Assembly: GCF_001885075.1 (NCBI RefSeq)
Contig: NZ_MODU01000004.1
Span: 1,488,001 to 1,552,000 of the forward strand
Direction of reading: 5' to 3'
From: Alteromonas sp. V450
GTDB taxonomy: Bacteria; Pseudomonadota; Gammaproteobacteria; Enterobacterales; Alteromonadaceae
Length of the DNA: 64,000 bases
The notes under the pieces were generated by a model. It was given only the letters and a program-made list of their open reading frames with translations. It was not told the origin of the DNA and did no database searches. This document shows positions 19,862 through 29,219 of this stretch, in pieces. Made by a program: the position numbers and the translations under genes. How positions within the stretch are numbered: the first letter of the stretch is position 1; the number at the start of each line of letters is the position of its first letter.

Positions 19862-20266
19862 ATGAAGACTCTTTTGGCACTTTGTTTTTTATTTCCAGCT
19901 TGCGCCTTCGCTGGTACCGCCGTTATTGTAAATTCGAATAACAGCTCAGGCATAGACATAGATACGGTAAAGAAAATATACCTTGGTAAAGCAAAAGCTT
20001 TTCCTGACGGAAGTAGAGCCATTCCCCTAACCTTCGAGCAGGGCAACCCAGTGCGCGATGCGTTTAACATGAACATCCTAGGAAAATCAGAATCTCAATA
20101 CTCGGCATTTTGGTCAAAATTAGTTTTTACAGGCCGCGGCACACCGCCAGAAATGATTAGCTCAGAAGATGAAATGCTTGAGTTAGTTGCTAAAAATCCA
20201 AATACTATCGGCTTTATTGACGAGTCCAAAGTCAATGCAAATGTGAAAGTCATCGGTACTTTTTAA
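19862..20266 (+). CDS. Exported PstS-like phosphate-binding domain protein
   Basis: This 134-residue protein has a signal peptide ending ACAFA and a short periplasmic-binding domain of the PstS-like family. The segments VKKIYLGKAKAFPDGSRA, PVRDAFNMNILGKS, FWSKLVFTGRGTPP and NTIGFIDES are typical of orphan PBP-like domains in marine gammaproteobacteria. It is about half the length of true PstS and has no transporter genes nearby, so it is unlikely to serve a phosphate ABC system. The open frame begins at 19757, but the ATG at 19862 gives a clean signal peptide. A strong terminator follows directly. Confidence 0.8.
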   Translation: MKTLLALCFLFPACAFAGTAVIVNSNNSSGIDIDTVKKIYLGKAKAFPDGSRAIPLTFEQGNPVRDAFNMNILGKSESQYSAFWSKLVFTGRGTPPEMISSEDEMLELVAKNPNTIGFIDESKVNANVKVIGTF

Positions 20267-20275
20267 AGCGACAAT

Positions 20276-20300
20276 AGAGGGAGTGTTTCTCCCTCTTTTT
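20276..20300 (+). terminator. Terminator after the PstS-like gene
   Basis: AGAGGGAG and CTCCCTCT form an 8-bp stem with a 5-base loop, followed by TTTTT. It is 10 bases after the stop codon. On the minus strand the A-rich flank means it may also serve the convergent LysR gene. Confidence 0.85.
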
Positions 20301-20312
20301 ACGTTCTTTTTT

Positions 20313-21221
20313 CTAATCTGGATAGGTTGCCATGGCGTTTATATTAGCAAACGCCATAATAACATCTTTCGCAAAATCAATTCTTGGGTGGCGAAGCGCC
20401 CCTTTTTTCCACACCAAATATATTTCATTTTCCGGCCCATCAGGCCCTATTTGTATTAACTCACCCTGCTTTATACCGTCCTTGCACAGGTAATCAGGTA
20501 GCACAGAATACCCTATTCCAGCCTTTATTATACTGCTTATTGCTCTGATATCGGGGCATACTGCTGCCACCGTTGATTCGCAAGGCGCGTTGAAGACTTC
20601 AGAAAAATAACTTCGGATTAAAGGAAGTTGCTCGTCGTAGGTGACAACTTTAAAGTCATTTAAACGTGCTGCCGTTACGTCTTCACTAAGTAGCATTTTA
20701 CCCTCAACACGGTTCATCACTAGAAGTAGACGCTCTTTGTCTAGTTTCAGGTACTCATACATCGGGTCAGTAGGTTCAGACGCAGTAATCGCAAGCTCAG
20801 CCACATCATTATTTAAAAGCTGATACGTATTGGTTTTATTCCCTGTATGGATGACAAGGTTTACTTTGTCTGCCTGCAGCAAATTGGCTAAAGCTGGCCC
20901 CGCAACAAAACTTAAATATTCAGCTGGACCTGCTAGATGTAGCGTACCGTGTACTGTTGAAGCTTTGCTGCGAATTGATGCTACTTTTTGCTCCAAGATA
21001 TCTACATGGTGAGAAACCTGTAGGGCCAAATCGTCTGCTGTTGGCGTTGGCTCTACCCCTCTTGCTTTTCGAATAAATAGTTCCTTTCCAACAATAGCTT
21101 CCATTGCCTGAATGTGTGAAGTTACGGCTGGCTGAGACATATGAAGACGCGCAGCAGCCCGCGTAATGTTGCCGCTTCGATAAACTTCTACAAAGGTTTT
21201 TAGCTGTGTTAGGTAAGACAT
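20313..21221 (-). CDS. LysR-family transcriptional regulator
   Basis: This LysR regulator of about 302 residues has an N-terminal winged HTH (GNITRAAARLHMSQPAVTSH) near residues 17-36 and a C-terminal substrate-binding-like effector domain. I chose the ATG at 21221 (MSYLTQLKTF) because it places the HTH at the usual distance from the N-terminus; the frame extends 12 codons further upstream. It is divergent from the DJ-1/PfpI gene, with about 110 bases between start codons, the classical arrangement for a LysR protein controlling its neighbour. The likely regulon is the DJ-1, YqhD-like and Old Yellow Enzyme genes. Confidence 0.9.
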   Translation of the reverse strand: MSYLTQLKTFVEVYRSGNITRAAARLHMSQPAVTSHIQAMEAIVGKELFIRKARGVEPTPTADDLALQVSHHVDILEQKVASIRSKASTVHGTLHLAGPAEYLSFVAGPALANLLQADKVNLVIHTGNKTNTYQLLNNDVAELAITASEPTDPMYEYLKLDKERLLLVMNRVEGKMLLSEDVTAARLNDFKVVTYDEQLPLIRSYFSEVFNAPCESTVAAVCPDIRAISSIIKAGIGYSVLPDYLCKDGIKQGELIQIGPDGPENEIYLVWKKGALRHPRIDFAKDVIMAFANINAMATYPD

Positions 21222-21330
21222 AATTCTCCACCCATCAGATTTTTGATGACTCATCATAATTTATCTGACTTCTGCTTTTAAACCAACAACTCTAAGATGC
21301 ACGCACTTTCAATTGCGACAGGAAATGCAC

Positions 21331-22197
21331 ATGAAAACATCATCATCAATTCTATCACTTGCGATCATCGCGGGGTTATCACAGTCAGCGTATGCTGCAG
21401 ACACTCAGTCGTCAAAAGCCAGTAAAGGTGAAATACTGGTACTCCTTTCCAGCGAAAATGTAATGCAGCTTGCAGAAGGAAAAACAGAACCAACAGGTTA
21501 CTACCTTAACGAGTTTGGCGTGCCAGCTAAAGCGCTGGTAGACGCGGGTTACAAACTCGTATTAGCAACACCAAAAGGCAATGCGCCATCAGTTGATGAA
21601 AAATCCGTAATTCCGCAATACTTTGACGGTGGCGAGTCACAAATGCGCGATATTCAAACGTTTGTGGCGTCGATAGATGGCATTAACGACACGCTGTCAC
21701 TAAGCCAAGTGATTGCACAAGGGCTTGATGAATTTGAAGGCGTATTTATTCCCGGTGGTCATGCACCGCTTATCGACCTGGCAAATAACCCTCAAGTAGG
21801 CGAGATTTTGTCTCACTTTCACAGTGAAGGAAAGCCCACTGCCGCTATCTGCCATGGTCCAATCGCCTTACTTTCTGGGCAATCCAACCCACAGGCATTT
21901 GAACTGGCATTGAAAACCAAAGAGCAGGCCACATCTGACAGTTGGATATACGAAGGCTACAAAATGACAATCTTCTCTACCCCAGAAGAGGAGTATTTTG
22001 AAAGCACATTAGATGATGCAACTCTTTTGTACTACCCAGCAGATGCCATGGCGCAAGCGGGCGGAGATATGGAATACAAAGAAATGTGGGCGCCTAACGT
22101 AGTGGTAGACCGTGAACTCATTACAGGCCAGAACCCCTTTTCTGATGAACTACTCGCTGAAAAGCTTTTACAACAGTTAAATTCACAAACTAATTAA
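21331..22197 (+). CDS. Exported DJ-1/PfpI family protein
   Basis: This 288-residue class I glutamine amidotransferase-like protein has GVFIPGGHAPLIDL and the nucleophile-elbow Cys in AAICHGPIALLS. Together with the C-terminal NVVVDRELITGQNPFS, this places it near the Hsp31/YhbO/glyoxalase III-like branch. Unusually, residues 1-23 form a Sec signal peptide ending SAYAAD, so the protein is predicted to be periplasmic. I chose the ATG at 21331, 6 bases after an AGGAAATG stretch. It is followed 14 bases later by the YqhD-like gene. A role in aldehyde or reactive-electrophile defence is inferred. Confidence 0.85.
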   Translation: MKTSSSILSLAIIAGLSQSAYAADTQSSKASKGEILVLLSSENVMQLAEGKTEPTGYYLNEFGVPAKALVDAGYKLVLATPKGNAPSVDEKSVIPQYFDGGESQMRDIQTFVASIDGINDTLSLSQVIAQGLDEFEGVFIPGGHAPLIDLANNPQVGEILSHFHSEGKPTAAICHGPIALLSGQSNPQAFELALKTKEQATSDSWIYEGYKMTIFSTPEEEYFESTLDDATLLYYPADAMAQAGGDMEYKEMWAPNVVVDRELITGQNPFSDELLAEKLLQQLNSQTN

Positions 22198-22211
22198 GGA
22201 CAGGCAACACG

Positions 22212-23366
22212 ATGCTTAATTTTACATTTAAAAATCAAACCGAAATTTTGTTCGGCAAAGGTCAACTAAGTGAAGTATCTTCACGTTTGCCGAAACAAGC
22301 AAAAGTGCTCTTCCTATATGGCGGCGGATCAATTAAGAAAAATGGTATTTACGACAAAGTAAATGCCGCATTAGAAGGTGCCGACATCATTGAATTTCAG
22401 GGTGTTGAACCCAACCCAGAATTCGAAACATTGATGAAAGCGGTAAATGTGGCCCGTGAAAACGACGTGAACTTCATTCTTGCTGTAGGTGGCGGAAGTG
22501 TTATTGACGGCGCGAAATTTGTAGCTGCAGCAGTAAACTTTGAAGGCGATCCTTGGGACATATTAGTTAAAGGGGCTGCGTTTGAAAACCCATTGCCTAT
22601 TGGCGCAGTGCTTACGTTACCTGCAACAGGCTCTGAAAGTAACGGCAACTCGGTAGTAAACAGAAAAGAGACGTCACAGAAACGCGCGTTTTCATCGGAA
22701 ACTGTACAGCCAGTGTTTGCTGTGCTTGATCCTGAGTTCACGTATTCACTGCCGCCTCGTCAGGTTTCCAATGGTGTAGTTGATGCATTTGTACATGTCA
22801 TTGAACAGTACTTAACTTACCCGGTAAACGCACCGCTTCAAGACCGCTTTGCAGAAGGTATTTTACAAACCTTAATTCAGGAAGGCCCTAAAGCCCTAGC
22901 GACACCTGAAGACTACGACGTACGAGCAAATGTAATGTGGTCCGCAACCATGGCGCTAAATGGGCTAATCGGCAAAGGTGTACCACAAGACTGGGGCACA
23001 CACATGATTGGCCACGAGCTAACAGCACTACATGGTTTAGACCACGCCGTAACCTTAGCTATCGTATTGCCATCGTTAATGTTCGTTCAGCGTGACAAAA
23101 AACAGGAAAAAATACTACAGCTAGGCGAGCGCGTGTTCGGTATTCAAGAAGATGACAAAGAAAAAGCCATCGACTTAACCATTAAAGCCGTTCAAGACTT
23201 TTTCGAAACCATGCAGATAAAAACCCGTTTGTCTGATCACAACATAGAAAAGTCTGCAATTGATGGGCTTATCGACAACCTAGAGCGCAACGGTTTAACC
23301 GCGCTTGGCGAGCATGGTGATATCGACCTTGAAAAAGCGCGCGAGATTTTAACTCTAGCAGCATAA
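22212..23366 (+). CDS. YqhD-like iron-containing alcohol dehydrogenase
   Basis: This 384-residue group III metal-dependent alcohol dehydrogenase has the GGGS nucleotide motif (LAVGGGSVIDGAKFVA), NADP-type ATGSE, and metal-ligand regions GVVDAFVHVIEQY and MIGHELTALHGLDHA. It resembles E. coli YqhD, an NADPH-dependent reductase of short and lipid-derived aldehydes, and the butanol dehydrogenase group. It is coupled to the exported DJ-1 gene upstream and followed by a terminator and the Old Yellow Enzyme gene. A role in aldehyde detoxification is inferred from these neighbours. Confidence 0.9.
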   Translation: MLNFTFKNQTEILFGKGQLSEVSSRLPKQAKVLFLYGGGSIKKNGIYDKVNAALEGADIIEFQGVEPNPEFETLMKAVNVARENDVNFILAVGGGSVIDGAKFVAAAVNFEGDPWDILVKGAAFENPLPIGAVLTLPATGSESNGNSVVNRKETSQKRAFSSETVQPVFAVLDPEFTYSLPPRQVSNGVVDAFVHVIEQYLTYPVNAPLQDRFAEGILQTLIQEGPKALATPEDYDVRANVMWSATMALNGLIGKGVPQDWGTHMIGHELTALHGLDHAVTLAIVLPSLMFVQRDKKQEKILQLGERVFGIQEDDKEKAIDLTIKAVQDFFETMQIKTRLSDHNIEKSAIDGLIDNLERNGLTALGEHGDIDLEKAREILTLAA

Positions 23367-23411
23367 GCGTGGTTGCATATGGCACAACGCACCTATGCTA
23401 TTTCAACATTT

Positions 23412-23440
23412 AAGTGCCCAGCATAGTCTGGGTACTTTTT
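23412..23440 (+). terminator. Terminator after the YqhD-like gene
   Basis: AAGTGCCCA and TGGGTACTT form a 9-bp stem with one G-U pair, followed by TTTTTATT. It separates the DJ-1/YqhD transcript from the flavin oxidoreductase gene. Confidence 0.78.
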
Positions 23441-23462
23441 ATTAATTATATTAGAGAGAAAT

Positions 23463-24569
23463 ATGACTGCACTATTTGAACAGTTTTCGTTAAAAGACGT
23501 AACGCTTCGCAATCGAATTGCCGTACCTCCTATGTGCCAATATTCGGCAGAAGACGGCTTTACAAACCAGTGGCATGAAGCTAACTATCAGTCGTTCGCC
23601 CGCGGTGGCGCAGGACTTGTTATCGTTGAAGCAACAGCAGTCTCTCCAGAGGGTCGCATTACCCCTAATTGCTTAGGCATTTGGAAAGACGAACACGTCA
23701 GTGGCTTAAAGAACATCGCAGAGCGCATTAAAAGCCAAGGCGCGGTTGCCGGAATTCAAATCGCTCACGCAGGGCGAAAAGCCAGTGCTAACCGACCTTG
23801 GGAGGGCGATGACCACATTCAGCCAAGTGAAGAAAAGGGCTGGCAGCCTATAGGCCCTTCCGCAGAAGCGTTTGGCGCTCACTTACCAGTAACGCCTACC
23901 GAAATGACTAAAGCCGACATTGAGCGCGTTAAGGCTGACTTCGTTAAGGGCGCCGAACGCGCACTAGAAGCTGGGTATGAATGGCTTGAACTCCATTTCG
24001 CACATGGTTATTTAGCCCAAAGCTTTTTCTCGAAACACGCGAATAAACGCACCGACGAATACGGCGGTGATGCTCAAGGTCGCGGACGCTTCTTACTTGA
24101 GACACTAAGCGCAGTGCGTGAAGTATGGCCAGAAAACCTGCCACTAACCGTACGTTTTGGCGTTATCGAATACGACGGTGAAGACGAGCAAACACTTAGC
24201 GAATCTATTGAGCTTATAAAACAGTTTAAAGAAATTGGTGCTGATTTTGTAAGTGTTAGCGTAGGCTTCAATACCCCTGAGGCAAATATTCCTTGGGGCC
24301 CTGCTTTCTTAGCGCCTATCGCCAAACGTGTACGCGATGAAGCTGGTATTCCCGTTGCGACGGCCTGGGGTGTAGACACACCAGAGCTTGCTAACGAGAC
24401 TATCAAAAACCAACAGCTTGATGTTGTTATGGTAGGCAGAATGCACCTTACTAACCCGCATTGGACGTACTATGCGGCAAAACAGTTAGGCGTTGAGAAA
24501 CCATCTTGGGTAATGCCTGCCCCCTATGCACACTGGTTAGAGCGCTATGCACCATCAGATGAACGGTAA
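23463..24569 (+). CDS. NADH:flavin oxidoreductase, Old Yellow Enzyme family (YqjM/XenA-like)
   Basis: This 368-residue TIM-barrel flavoprotein of the OYE family reduces activated C=C bonds of enals, enones and nitro compounds with NAD(P)H. YqjM-type segments are RIAVPPMCQYSAEDG with the FMN-modulating Cys, GIQIAHAGRKASANRPW, ELHFAHGYLAQSFFS with the active-site His/Tyr region, and VVMVGRMHLTNPHW. The ATG follows AGAGAGAAAT. Its place beside YqhD-like and DJ-1 genes suggests a shared electrophile response. Confidence 0.92.
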   Translation: MTALFEQFSLKDVTLRNRIAVPPMCQYSAEDGFTNQWHEANYQSFARGGAGLVIVEATAVSPEGRITPNCLGIWKDEHVSGLKNIAERIKSQGAVAGIQIAHAGRKASANRPWEGDDHIQPSEEKGWQPIGPSAEAFGAHLPVTPTEMTKADIERVKADFVKGAERALEAGYEWLELHFAHGYLAQSFFSKHANKRTDEYGGDAQGRGRFLLETLSAVREVWPENLPLTVRFGVIEYDGEDEQTLSESIELIKQFKEIGADFVSVSVGFNTPEANIPWGPAFLAPIAKRVRDEAGIPVATAWGVDTPELANETIKNQQLDVVMVGRMHLTNPHWTYYAAKQLGVEKPSWVMPAPYAHWLERYAPSDER

Positions 24570-24583
24570 ATTTACGCTTTGAC

Positions 24584-24612
24584 AACAGCAGAGCTTGAAG
24601 CGCTCTGCTGTT
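24584..24612 (+). terminator. Strong hairpin downstream of the OYE gene
   Basis: AACAGCAGAGC and GCTCTGCTGTT form a perfect 11-bp stem with a 7-base loop. There is no T run after it (AAACAATATT), so it may be Rho-assisted or a 3' stabiliser. The remaining gap up to 24760 is AT-rich. Confidence 0.55.
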
Positions 24613-24760
24613 AAACAATATTCGACTTGTATAACAGTACTGCACTGCTCTCTTATGCCCAAAAACTAACGTCAACAATTGGCTAAACTTGCTTTTTCAC
24701 TCGTTATGTTTAAGTTTGTATTACAATAACCAACATTGTGAAAAAACATAGATTAACAAC

Positions 24761-26629
24761 GTGAATTCTTCCGCCGTTGAAGCAAATGATTTAACCAAAA
24801 TTCGCAGACGTAGAGTCATTCAAATAAGTGCAGTAACGGCTATTGGCCTTTTTGCATCGCTGCTTGTTGCTCGCGGCGTAACCTATGACATTTTTTTATT
24901 TGGTATCATAAGCTTAGCGCTCACGGCTGCGCTAGCCTACAAGCATTACGTGACTACAAGCAGTTATTTGCTGCTAAGCGCAATGTCATCTATGCTGTTT
25001 GCGCTTGCTGTTACCGGTGCAGGTGCGTTTGATATTGCCATGCTCGGCTATCCCGGCGTCATAATTTTTGCAGCATTGCTGGGTGGAAGAACGTTATTTG
25101 GTAGCGTGTTGTCCTTAGTTATCCTTCAGTGTGTTGCGCTAACATGGCTAATCATGCACGACATAATATCACCCAACCCACCCAATCTGACTTGGTCGCA
25201 TGTACTATTTATTATCGTTATTTTCGTTGTTACAGGCTTCAGCGTTTTTATACTGGTGCAAGACATTCGACGCCTGATGCAATCACTGCAACAAGAAAAT
25301 GCTAAAGTTGAAAAAAATCGTGAGTATATACATCACTTGGCACATCACGACCCTTTGACGAATTTACCCAACCGGATCAAGGGAGAGCAACTTTTCAATA
25401 AAAAGTTGCGCGATAGTGAAGCAGAGGGCCATCAACTTGCACTATTATTCATAGACTTAGATAATTTCAAACCGGTTAATGACGCCCTGGGCCACGCTGC
25501 CGGCGACAGGTTCCTTCAAAAAATATCGCAAACCATCAGCGATAACCTTACTTCAAACGAATCTCTGATAAGATTTGGCGGCGACGAATTTATCGTATTA
25601 GCCTCACACATTGAGCATAAGTCACAAATTGACACGTTGGGCAGCAACATTGTCGCTTGGTGTGCTACCGAGTTTGAATTACTTCGTTCAAAAATCGTAG
25701 TGTCGAGCTCTGTGGGCGTCGCATTAGCGCCGAAAGACGGCACAAACTTTAAGCAGCTTTGCCGAAAAGCTGACGTCGCTATGTATGAAGCCAAGCGAAA
25801 TGGCAGAAGTAGAGTTGAATATTACGATGTTCAGCTTGATGAAGAAAGCGATGAAAAATTTACGCTTTTGCAGCGTCTTCGTCCTGCTGTAAAAAACAAC
25901 GAGTTAGAGGTGTATTATCAACCTCTTGTTAATTTAAACTCGGGCGAGGTTTACGCGGCAGAAGCATTACTTCGCTGGCCGCAGAAAGATAATACAACCA
26001 TCTTCCCTGACAAATTCATATCGATTGCTGAAAATAGCGGCTTGATTAATAACTTGGGTGCCTGGGTACTAAATGAAGCCTGTGCTTTCTGTGCCAGGCA
26101 GCAAAAAAACGGGCATGCTGAGTTTACCGTTGCAGTTAATTTATCGTTCGTGCAGTTCAAAGATGGATTGTTGCCCAGCATAGTAGAGCGCGCATTGGAG
26201 CGCGCCCAACTAGCGCCTCAGTATTTAGAGCTTGAATTAACAGAGACCATTCTTGCCGAAGAAGGCAGTAGTATTAACCAACAGCTTGAAAGTATTAAAT
26301 TGCTTGGTGTTCAGTTTGCTATTGACGATTTTGGCACCGGTTATTCAAACTTAAGCTACTTACGAAGATTTAGTGCACGCAAGCTAAAAGTTGACCGCGC
26401 TTTTGTTCACAGTTTAGGCACTGATAACACCAATGAATCTCTCGTTTTAGCCATTATCAACATAGCAAAAAGTTTGGGTATGCAAACCGTCGCTGAAGGT
26501 ATAGAAAATAAGGCAACGCTTGAGAAACTGAAGGAACTGGGATGCGAATTCGGCCAAGGTTTTTACTGGAGCAAGCCTATAACAGCTACCGAGACCGAGC
26601 ATTTTTTATCTCAACATAGGGCGTCTTAG
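24761..26629 (+). CDS. Membrane GGDEF-EAL protein (c-di-GMP turnover)
   Basis: This 622-residue protein begins with a GTG and has an N-terminal membrane domain of about six hydrophobic segments (residues 20-170). A GGDEF domain with intact active site LIRFGGDEFIVL near 270 follows, and then an EAL domain with AEALLRW near 400, LELTETILAEE near 490, DDFGTGYSNLSYL near 522 and VAEGIEN. All key residues of both domains seem intact, so it could make or break c-di-GMP depending on regulation. The membrane part resembles a MASE-type sensor; the signal is unknown. Confidence 0.92.
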   Translation: MNSSAVEANDLTKIRRRRVIQISAVTAIGLFASLLVARGVTYDIFLFGIISLALTAALAYKHYVTTSSYLLLSAMSSMLFALAVTGAGAFDIAMLGYPGVIIFAALLGGRTLFGSVLSLVILQCVALTWLIMHDIISPNPPNLTWSHVLFIIVIFVVTGFSVFILVQDIRRLMQSLQQENAKVEKNREYIHHLAHHDPLTNLPNRIKGEQLFNKKLRDSEAEGHQLALLFIDLDNFKPVNDALGHAAGDRFLQKISQTISDNLTSNESLIRFGGDEFIVLASHIEHKSQIDTLGSNIVAWCATEFELLRSKIVVSSSVGVALAPKDGTNFKQLCRKADVAMYEAKRNGRSRVEYYDVQLDEESDEKFTLLQRLRPAVKNNELEVYYQPLVNLNSGEVYAAEALLRWPQKDNTTIFPDKFISIAENSGLINNLGAWVLNEACAFCARQQKNGHAEFTVAVNLSFVQFKDGLLPSIVERALERAQLAPQYLELELTETILAEEGSSINQQLESIKLLGVQFAIDDFGTGYSNLSYLRRFSARKLKVDRAFVHSLGTDNTNESLVLAIINIAKSLGMQTVAEGIENKATLEKLKELGCEFGQGFYWSKPITATETEHFLSQHRAS

Positions 26630-26639
26630 CCGAGCACCA

Positions 26640-27311
26640 TCAAAAACCGTGATAGGTTACAAATTCTTCGTTATCGGCGCGTGTTGAACGAACGTCATTC
26701 GCGGGAAAGTCTGGATCGGGATATCCCAACGCTATACAAATCATTATAGCTTCGTCATCCGGAATGTTGGCATGCTTGTGCACAACGTCAGACTGCATTA
26801 TGCCCTGGCCGTTAATAACGCAACCAAGCCCTAGATCCCATGCGGCTAACACAATGCCATATGCTAACGACCCCAAGCCAAATTGCGTAATCCCCGCAGG
26901 CTCTAAAGACTTGTCGTAAGTAAGCACAAGAGATACCGGCGCATCAAATTGCCTGAAGCCTCGCATCATCCAATCCATGCGCTTTTCTTTGTCTTCGCGG
27001 GTTATCCCCATCACGTCGAACAGCTGAATAGCTACATCAATTTGACGCTGACGGTGAATCCCCTCGTAGTCTTCTTTGTAAGGAAAATCTCGAACGTGCG
27101 GTTTGCCTTCGAGCGTGTTTTTAGTGTTGCCTTCACGAATTTTATCAAGCACATCGCCCGTGACTGCATGAATTTTCCATGTCTGCGTATTGTAAGACGA
27201 CGGCGCCCACTTCGCTGCGTTGATAATTGCCTCTACCGTTTCTTTAGTAACAGGCTGGTCGGTAAACCCTCTTACACTCTTTCTTGATGCTGCAAACTCG
27301 GCAAAATTCAT
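26640..27311 (-). CDS. Nitroreductase family protein
   Basis: This 223-residue FMN-dependent nitroreductase-like oxidoreductase has ASRKSVRGFTDQPV at the N-terminus (phosphate-binding Arg and Ser), AAKWAPSSYNTQTWKIHAV, and the late GLGCVINGQGI and ICIALGYPDPDFPAND. This family reduces nitroaromatics, quinones or related electrophiles with NAD(P)H. It is convergent with the GGDEF-EAL gene, 10 bases from its stop, and divergent from the catalase gene. Confidence 0.9.
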   Translation of the reverse strand: MNFAEFAASRKSVRGFTDQPVTKETVEAIINAAKWAPSSYNTQTWKIHAVTGDVLDKIREGNTKNTLEGKPHVRDFPYKEDYEGIHRQRQIDVAIQLFDVMGITREDKEKRMDWMMRGFRQFDAPVSLVLTYDKSLEPAGITQFGLGSLAYGIVLAAWDLGLGCVINGQGIMQSDVVHKHANIPDDEAIMICIALGYPDPDFPANDVRSTRADNEEFVTYHGF

Positions 27312-27539
27312 ACACTTCCTTAAACGCTATTTAAAATTTTGTTAAATCAGATTAAACATGACGAGTTTGCTCTTCAATAGGGAGTACTGCGAATTCGGAT
27401 TGTTTGTTTTTATAGATATATATACAAGTTTGTAAACCCTTTTATATAGCAGTGCGTAGCAAAAATAATTCATGAGTCAGGCACACATGATGTTTATGGA
27501 AGTTTGGCTTTCAAAAAAGCAAATGAAAGGAGTTTTATA

Positions 27540-29042
27540 ATGGCTAAGAAACCGCAACTAACCACGTCGGCAGGCGCCCCTGTAGTAAGTAATGAAACGA
27601 CTAAAACGGCCGGAGAGCGCGGCCCAGCCCTCTTACAAGATTATCAACTTATTGAGAAGCTTGCACACCAAAACCGCGAACGCATTCCAGAGCGCGTAGT
27701 ACACGCAAAAGGCTGGGGTGCACAAGGTACGTTTACGGTCACTCACGACATTACCAAATACACATGCGCAGATCTATTCTCAGAAGTGGGTAAACAAACC
27801 GAAGTCTTAAGTCGCTGGTCTACGGTAGCTGGGGAGTCTGGTGCAGCGGATACTGAGCGTGATGTGCGTGGCTTTAGCTTGAAGTTTTACACCCAGCAAG
27901 GCAACTGGGATATGGTAGGCAATAATACCCCTATCTTCTTTATTCGCGACGGCTACAAATTTCCTGACTTTATTCGTACGCAAAAACGCCACCCGAAAAC
28001 TAACCTGCGCTCACCAGAAGCCATGTTCGATTTTTGGGCTGCACAGCCAGAAAGCGTGCACCAAGTGACTATTTTAATGTCGGATCGCGGTATTCCGGTG
28101 TCTCCCATGCACATGAACGGCTATGGAAGCCATACATTCAGTATGTGGAATAAGGAAGGCAAGCGTCATTGGGTGAAGTTCCATTTTAAAACGCAGCAAG
28201 GCATTAAAAACTATACCAATGAAACGTCTGAAAAAATCATTGGCAACACCCGAGAAAAGTACCAAGAAGAGCTGTATAACGCCATTGAAGAAGGCAACTT
28301 TCCAAAATGGACCATGTATATTCAAGCTATGCCAGAAGAAGAGGCAGGTCAACAAAACTACAATCCATTTGACCTGACAAAAGTCTGGCCGCACGATGAC
28401 TATCCGCTTATTGAAGTTGGCGAACTGGAAATGAATAAAAATCCAGAAAACTACTTTCAAATGATTGAGAATGCAGCCTTTAGCCCGTCAAATGTTGTTC
28501 CTGGTATTGGCTTTAGCCCTGACAAAATGCTTCAAGCGCGTATATTTTCTTATGCTGACGCCCACCGCTACCGATTAGGCACTCACTATGAAGCGCTTCC
28601 AGCCAATGCACCCAAAAATAGTAAGGTAAACCACTACCACAAAGACGGCGCAATGCGCTTCTTTACTAATGACTTTGGTAACCCTGACGCTTACTACGAG
28701 CCGAATCAGTACGAGGGGCCGGTAGCTGACTTTTCAATAAAAGAGCCACCGCTTCGCATTGATGGAGATGCCGACAGATATCATCAGGATGAAGCAGATG
28801 TGGATTACGTGCAGCCGCGAAAACTGTATGAGATGTTTTCTGATGAACAAAAAGAACGGCTATATAAAAACTACGCGGCTGCTATGGGCCCATGCTCAGA
28901 CAGCGTTAAAGCGCGATGGTACGCCGTGCTGGAAAAGGTACATCCAGACTACGCCGCTGGTGTTAAAAATGCTGTAGAAAGCCTAGATACTGATGTAAAC
29001 ACTGTGCCAATTACAGAAAATACACCTATTGAAGACAGCTAA
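27540..29042 (+). CDS. katA: Heme catalase (monofunctional)
   Basis: This 500-residue small-subunit catalase dismutates hydrogen peroxide. The distal His lies in [14 protein letters not shown] near residue 55, the distal Asn region is [18 protein letters not shown], and the proximal heme-ligand Tyr is in [14 protein letters not shown] near 333-346. I chose the ATG at 27540, which follows AAAGGAGTTTTATA; the upstream frame from 27504 has no ribosome-binding site. The 228-base gap before it is AT-rich and probably holds the promoters for catalase and the divergent nitroreductase. OxyR control is likely by analogy but I could not identify a site. Confidence 0.94.
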   Translation: MAKKPQLTTSAGAPVVSNETTKTAGERGPALLQDYQLIEKLAHQNRERIPERVVHAKGWGAQGTFTVTHDITKYTCADLFSEVGKQTEVLSRWSTVAGESGAADTERDVRGFSLKFYTQQGNWDMVGNNTPIFFIRDGYKFPDFIRTQKRHPKTNLRSPEAMFDFWAAQPESVHQVTILMSDRGIPVSPMHMNGYGSHTFSMWNKEGKRHWVKFHFKTQQGIKNYTNETSEKIIGNTREKYQEELYNAIEEGNFPKWTMYIQAMPEEEAGQQNYNPFDLTKVWPHDDYPLIEVGELEMNKNPENYFQMIENAAFSPSNVVPGIGFSPDKMLQARIFSYADAHRYRLGTHYEALPANAPKNSKVNHYHKDGAMRFFTNDFGNPDAYYEPNQYEGPVADFSIKEPPLRIDGDADRYHQDEADVDYVQPRKLYEMFSDEQKERLYKNYAAAMGPCSDSVKARWYAVLEKVHPDYAAGVKNAVESLDTDVNTVPITENTPIEDS

Positions 29043-29051
29043 TTGCGAAAA

Positions 29052-29087
29052 GCCCTCTGATAATTATAGGGTCAGGGGGCATGCTTT
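29052..29087 (+). terminator. Hairpin downstream of the catalase gene
   Basis: GCCCTCTGA and TCAGGGGGC pair over 9 bp with one G-U pair, with an 11-base loop and a short downstream TTTT. It begins 10 bases after the stop codon. Confidence 0.55.
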
Positions 29088-29219
29088 TGCAGGGCAAAAC
29101 CATGCAAAAACATAATAAAATCCAAATATTAAACTTTAGGTCAAATGTCATGTTCTTAATTTGCTAATCGCTGATTTGTGACTTAACTTAAACTCACACA
29201 GTTGTGAGTTTTAATTACT

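Noticed and set aside
24584-24612. Riboswitch or small RNA after the OYE gene
   Set aside because: It is only a single perfect hairpin without further structure or a promoter, best explained as a transcript 3' end.
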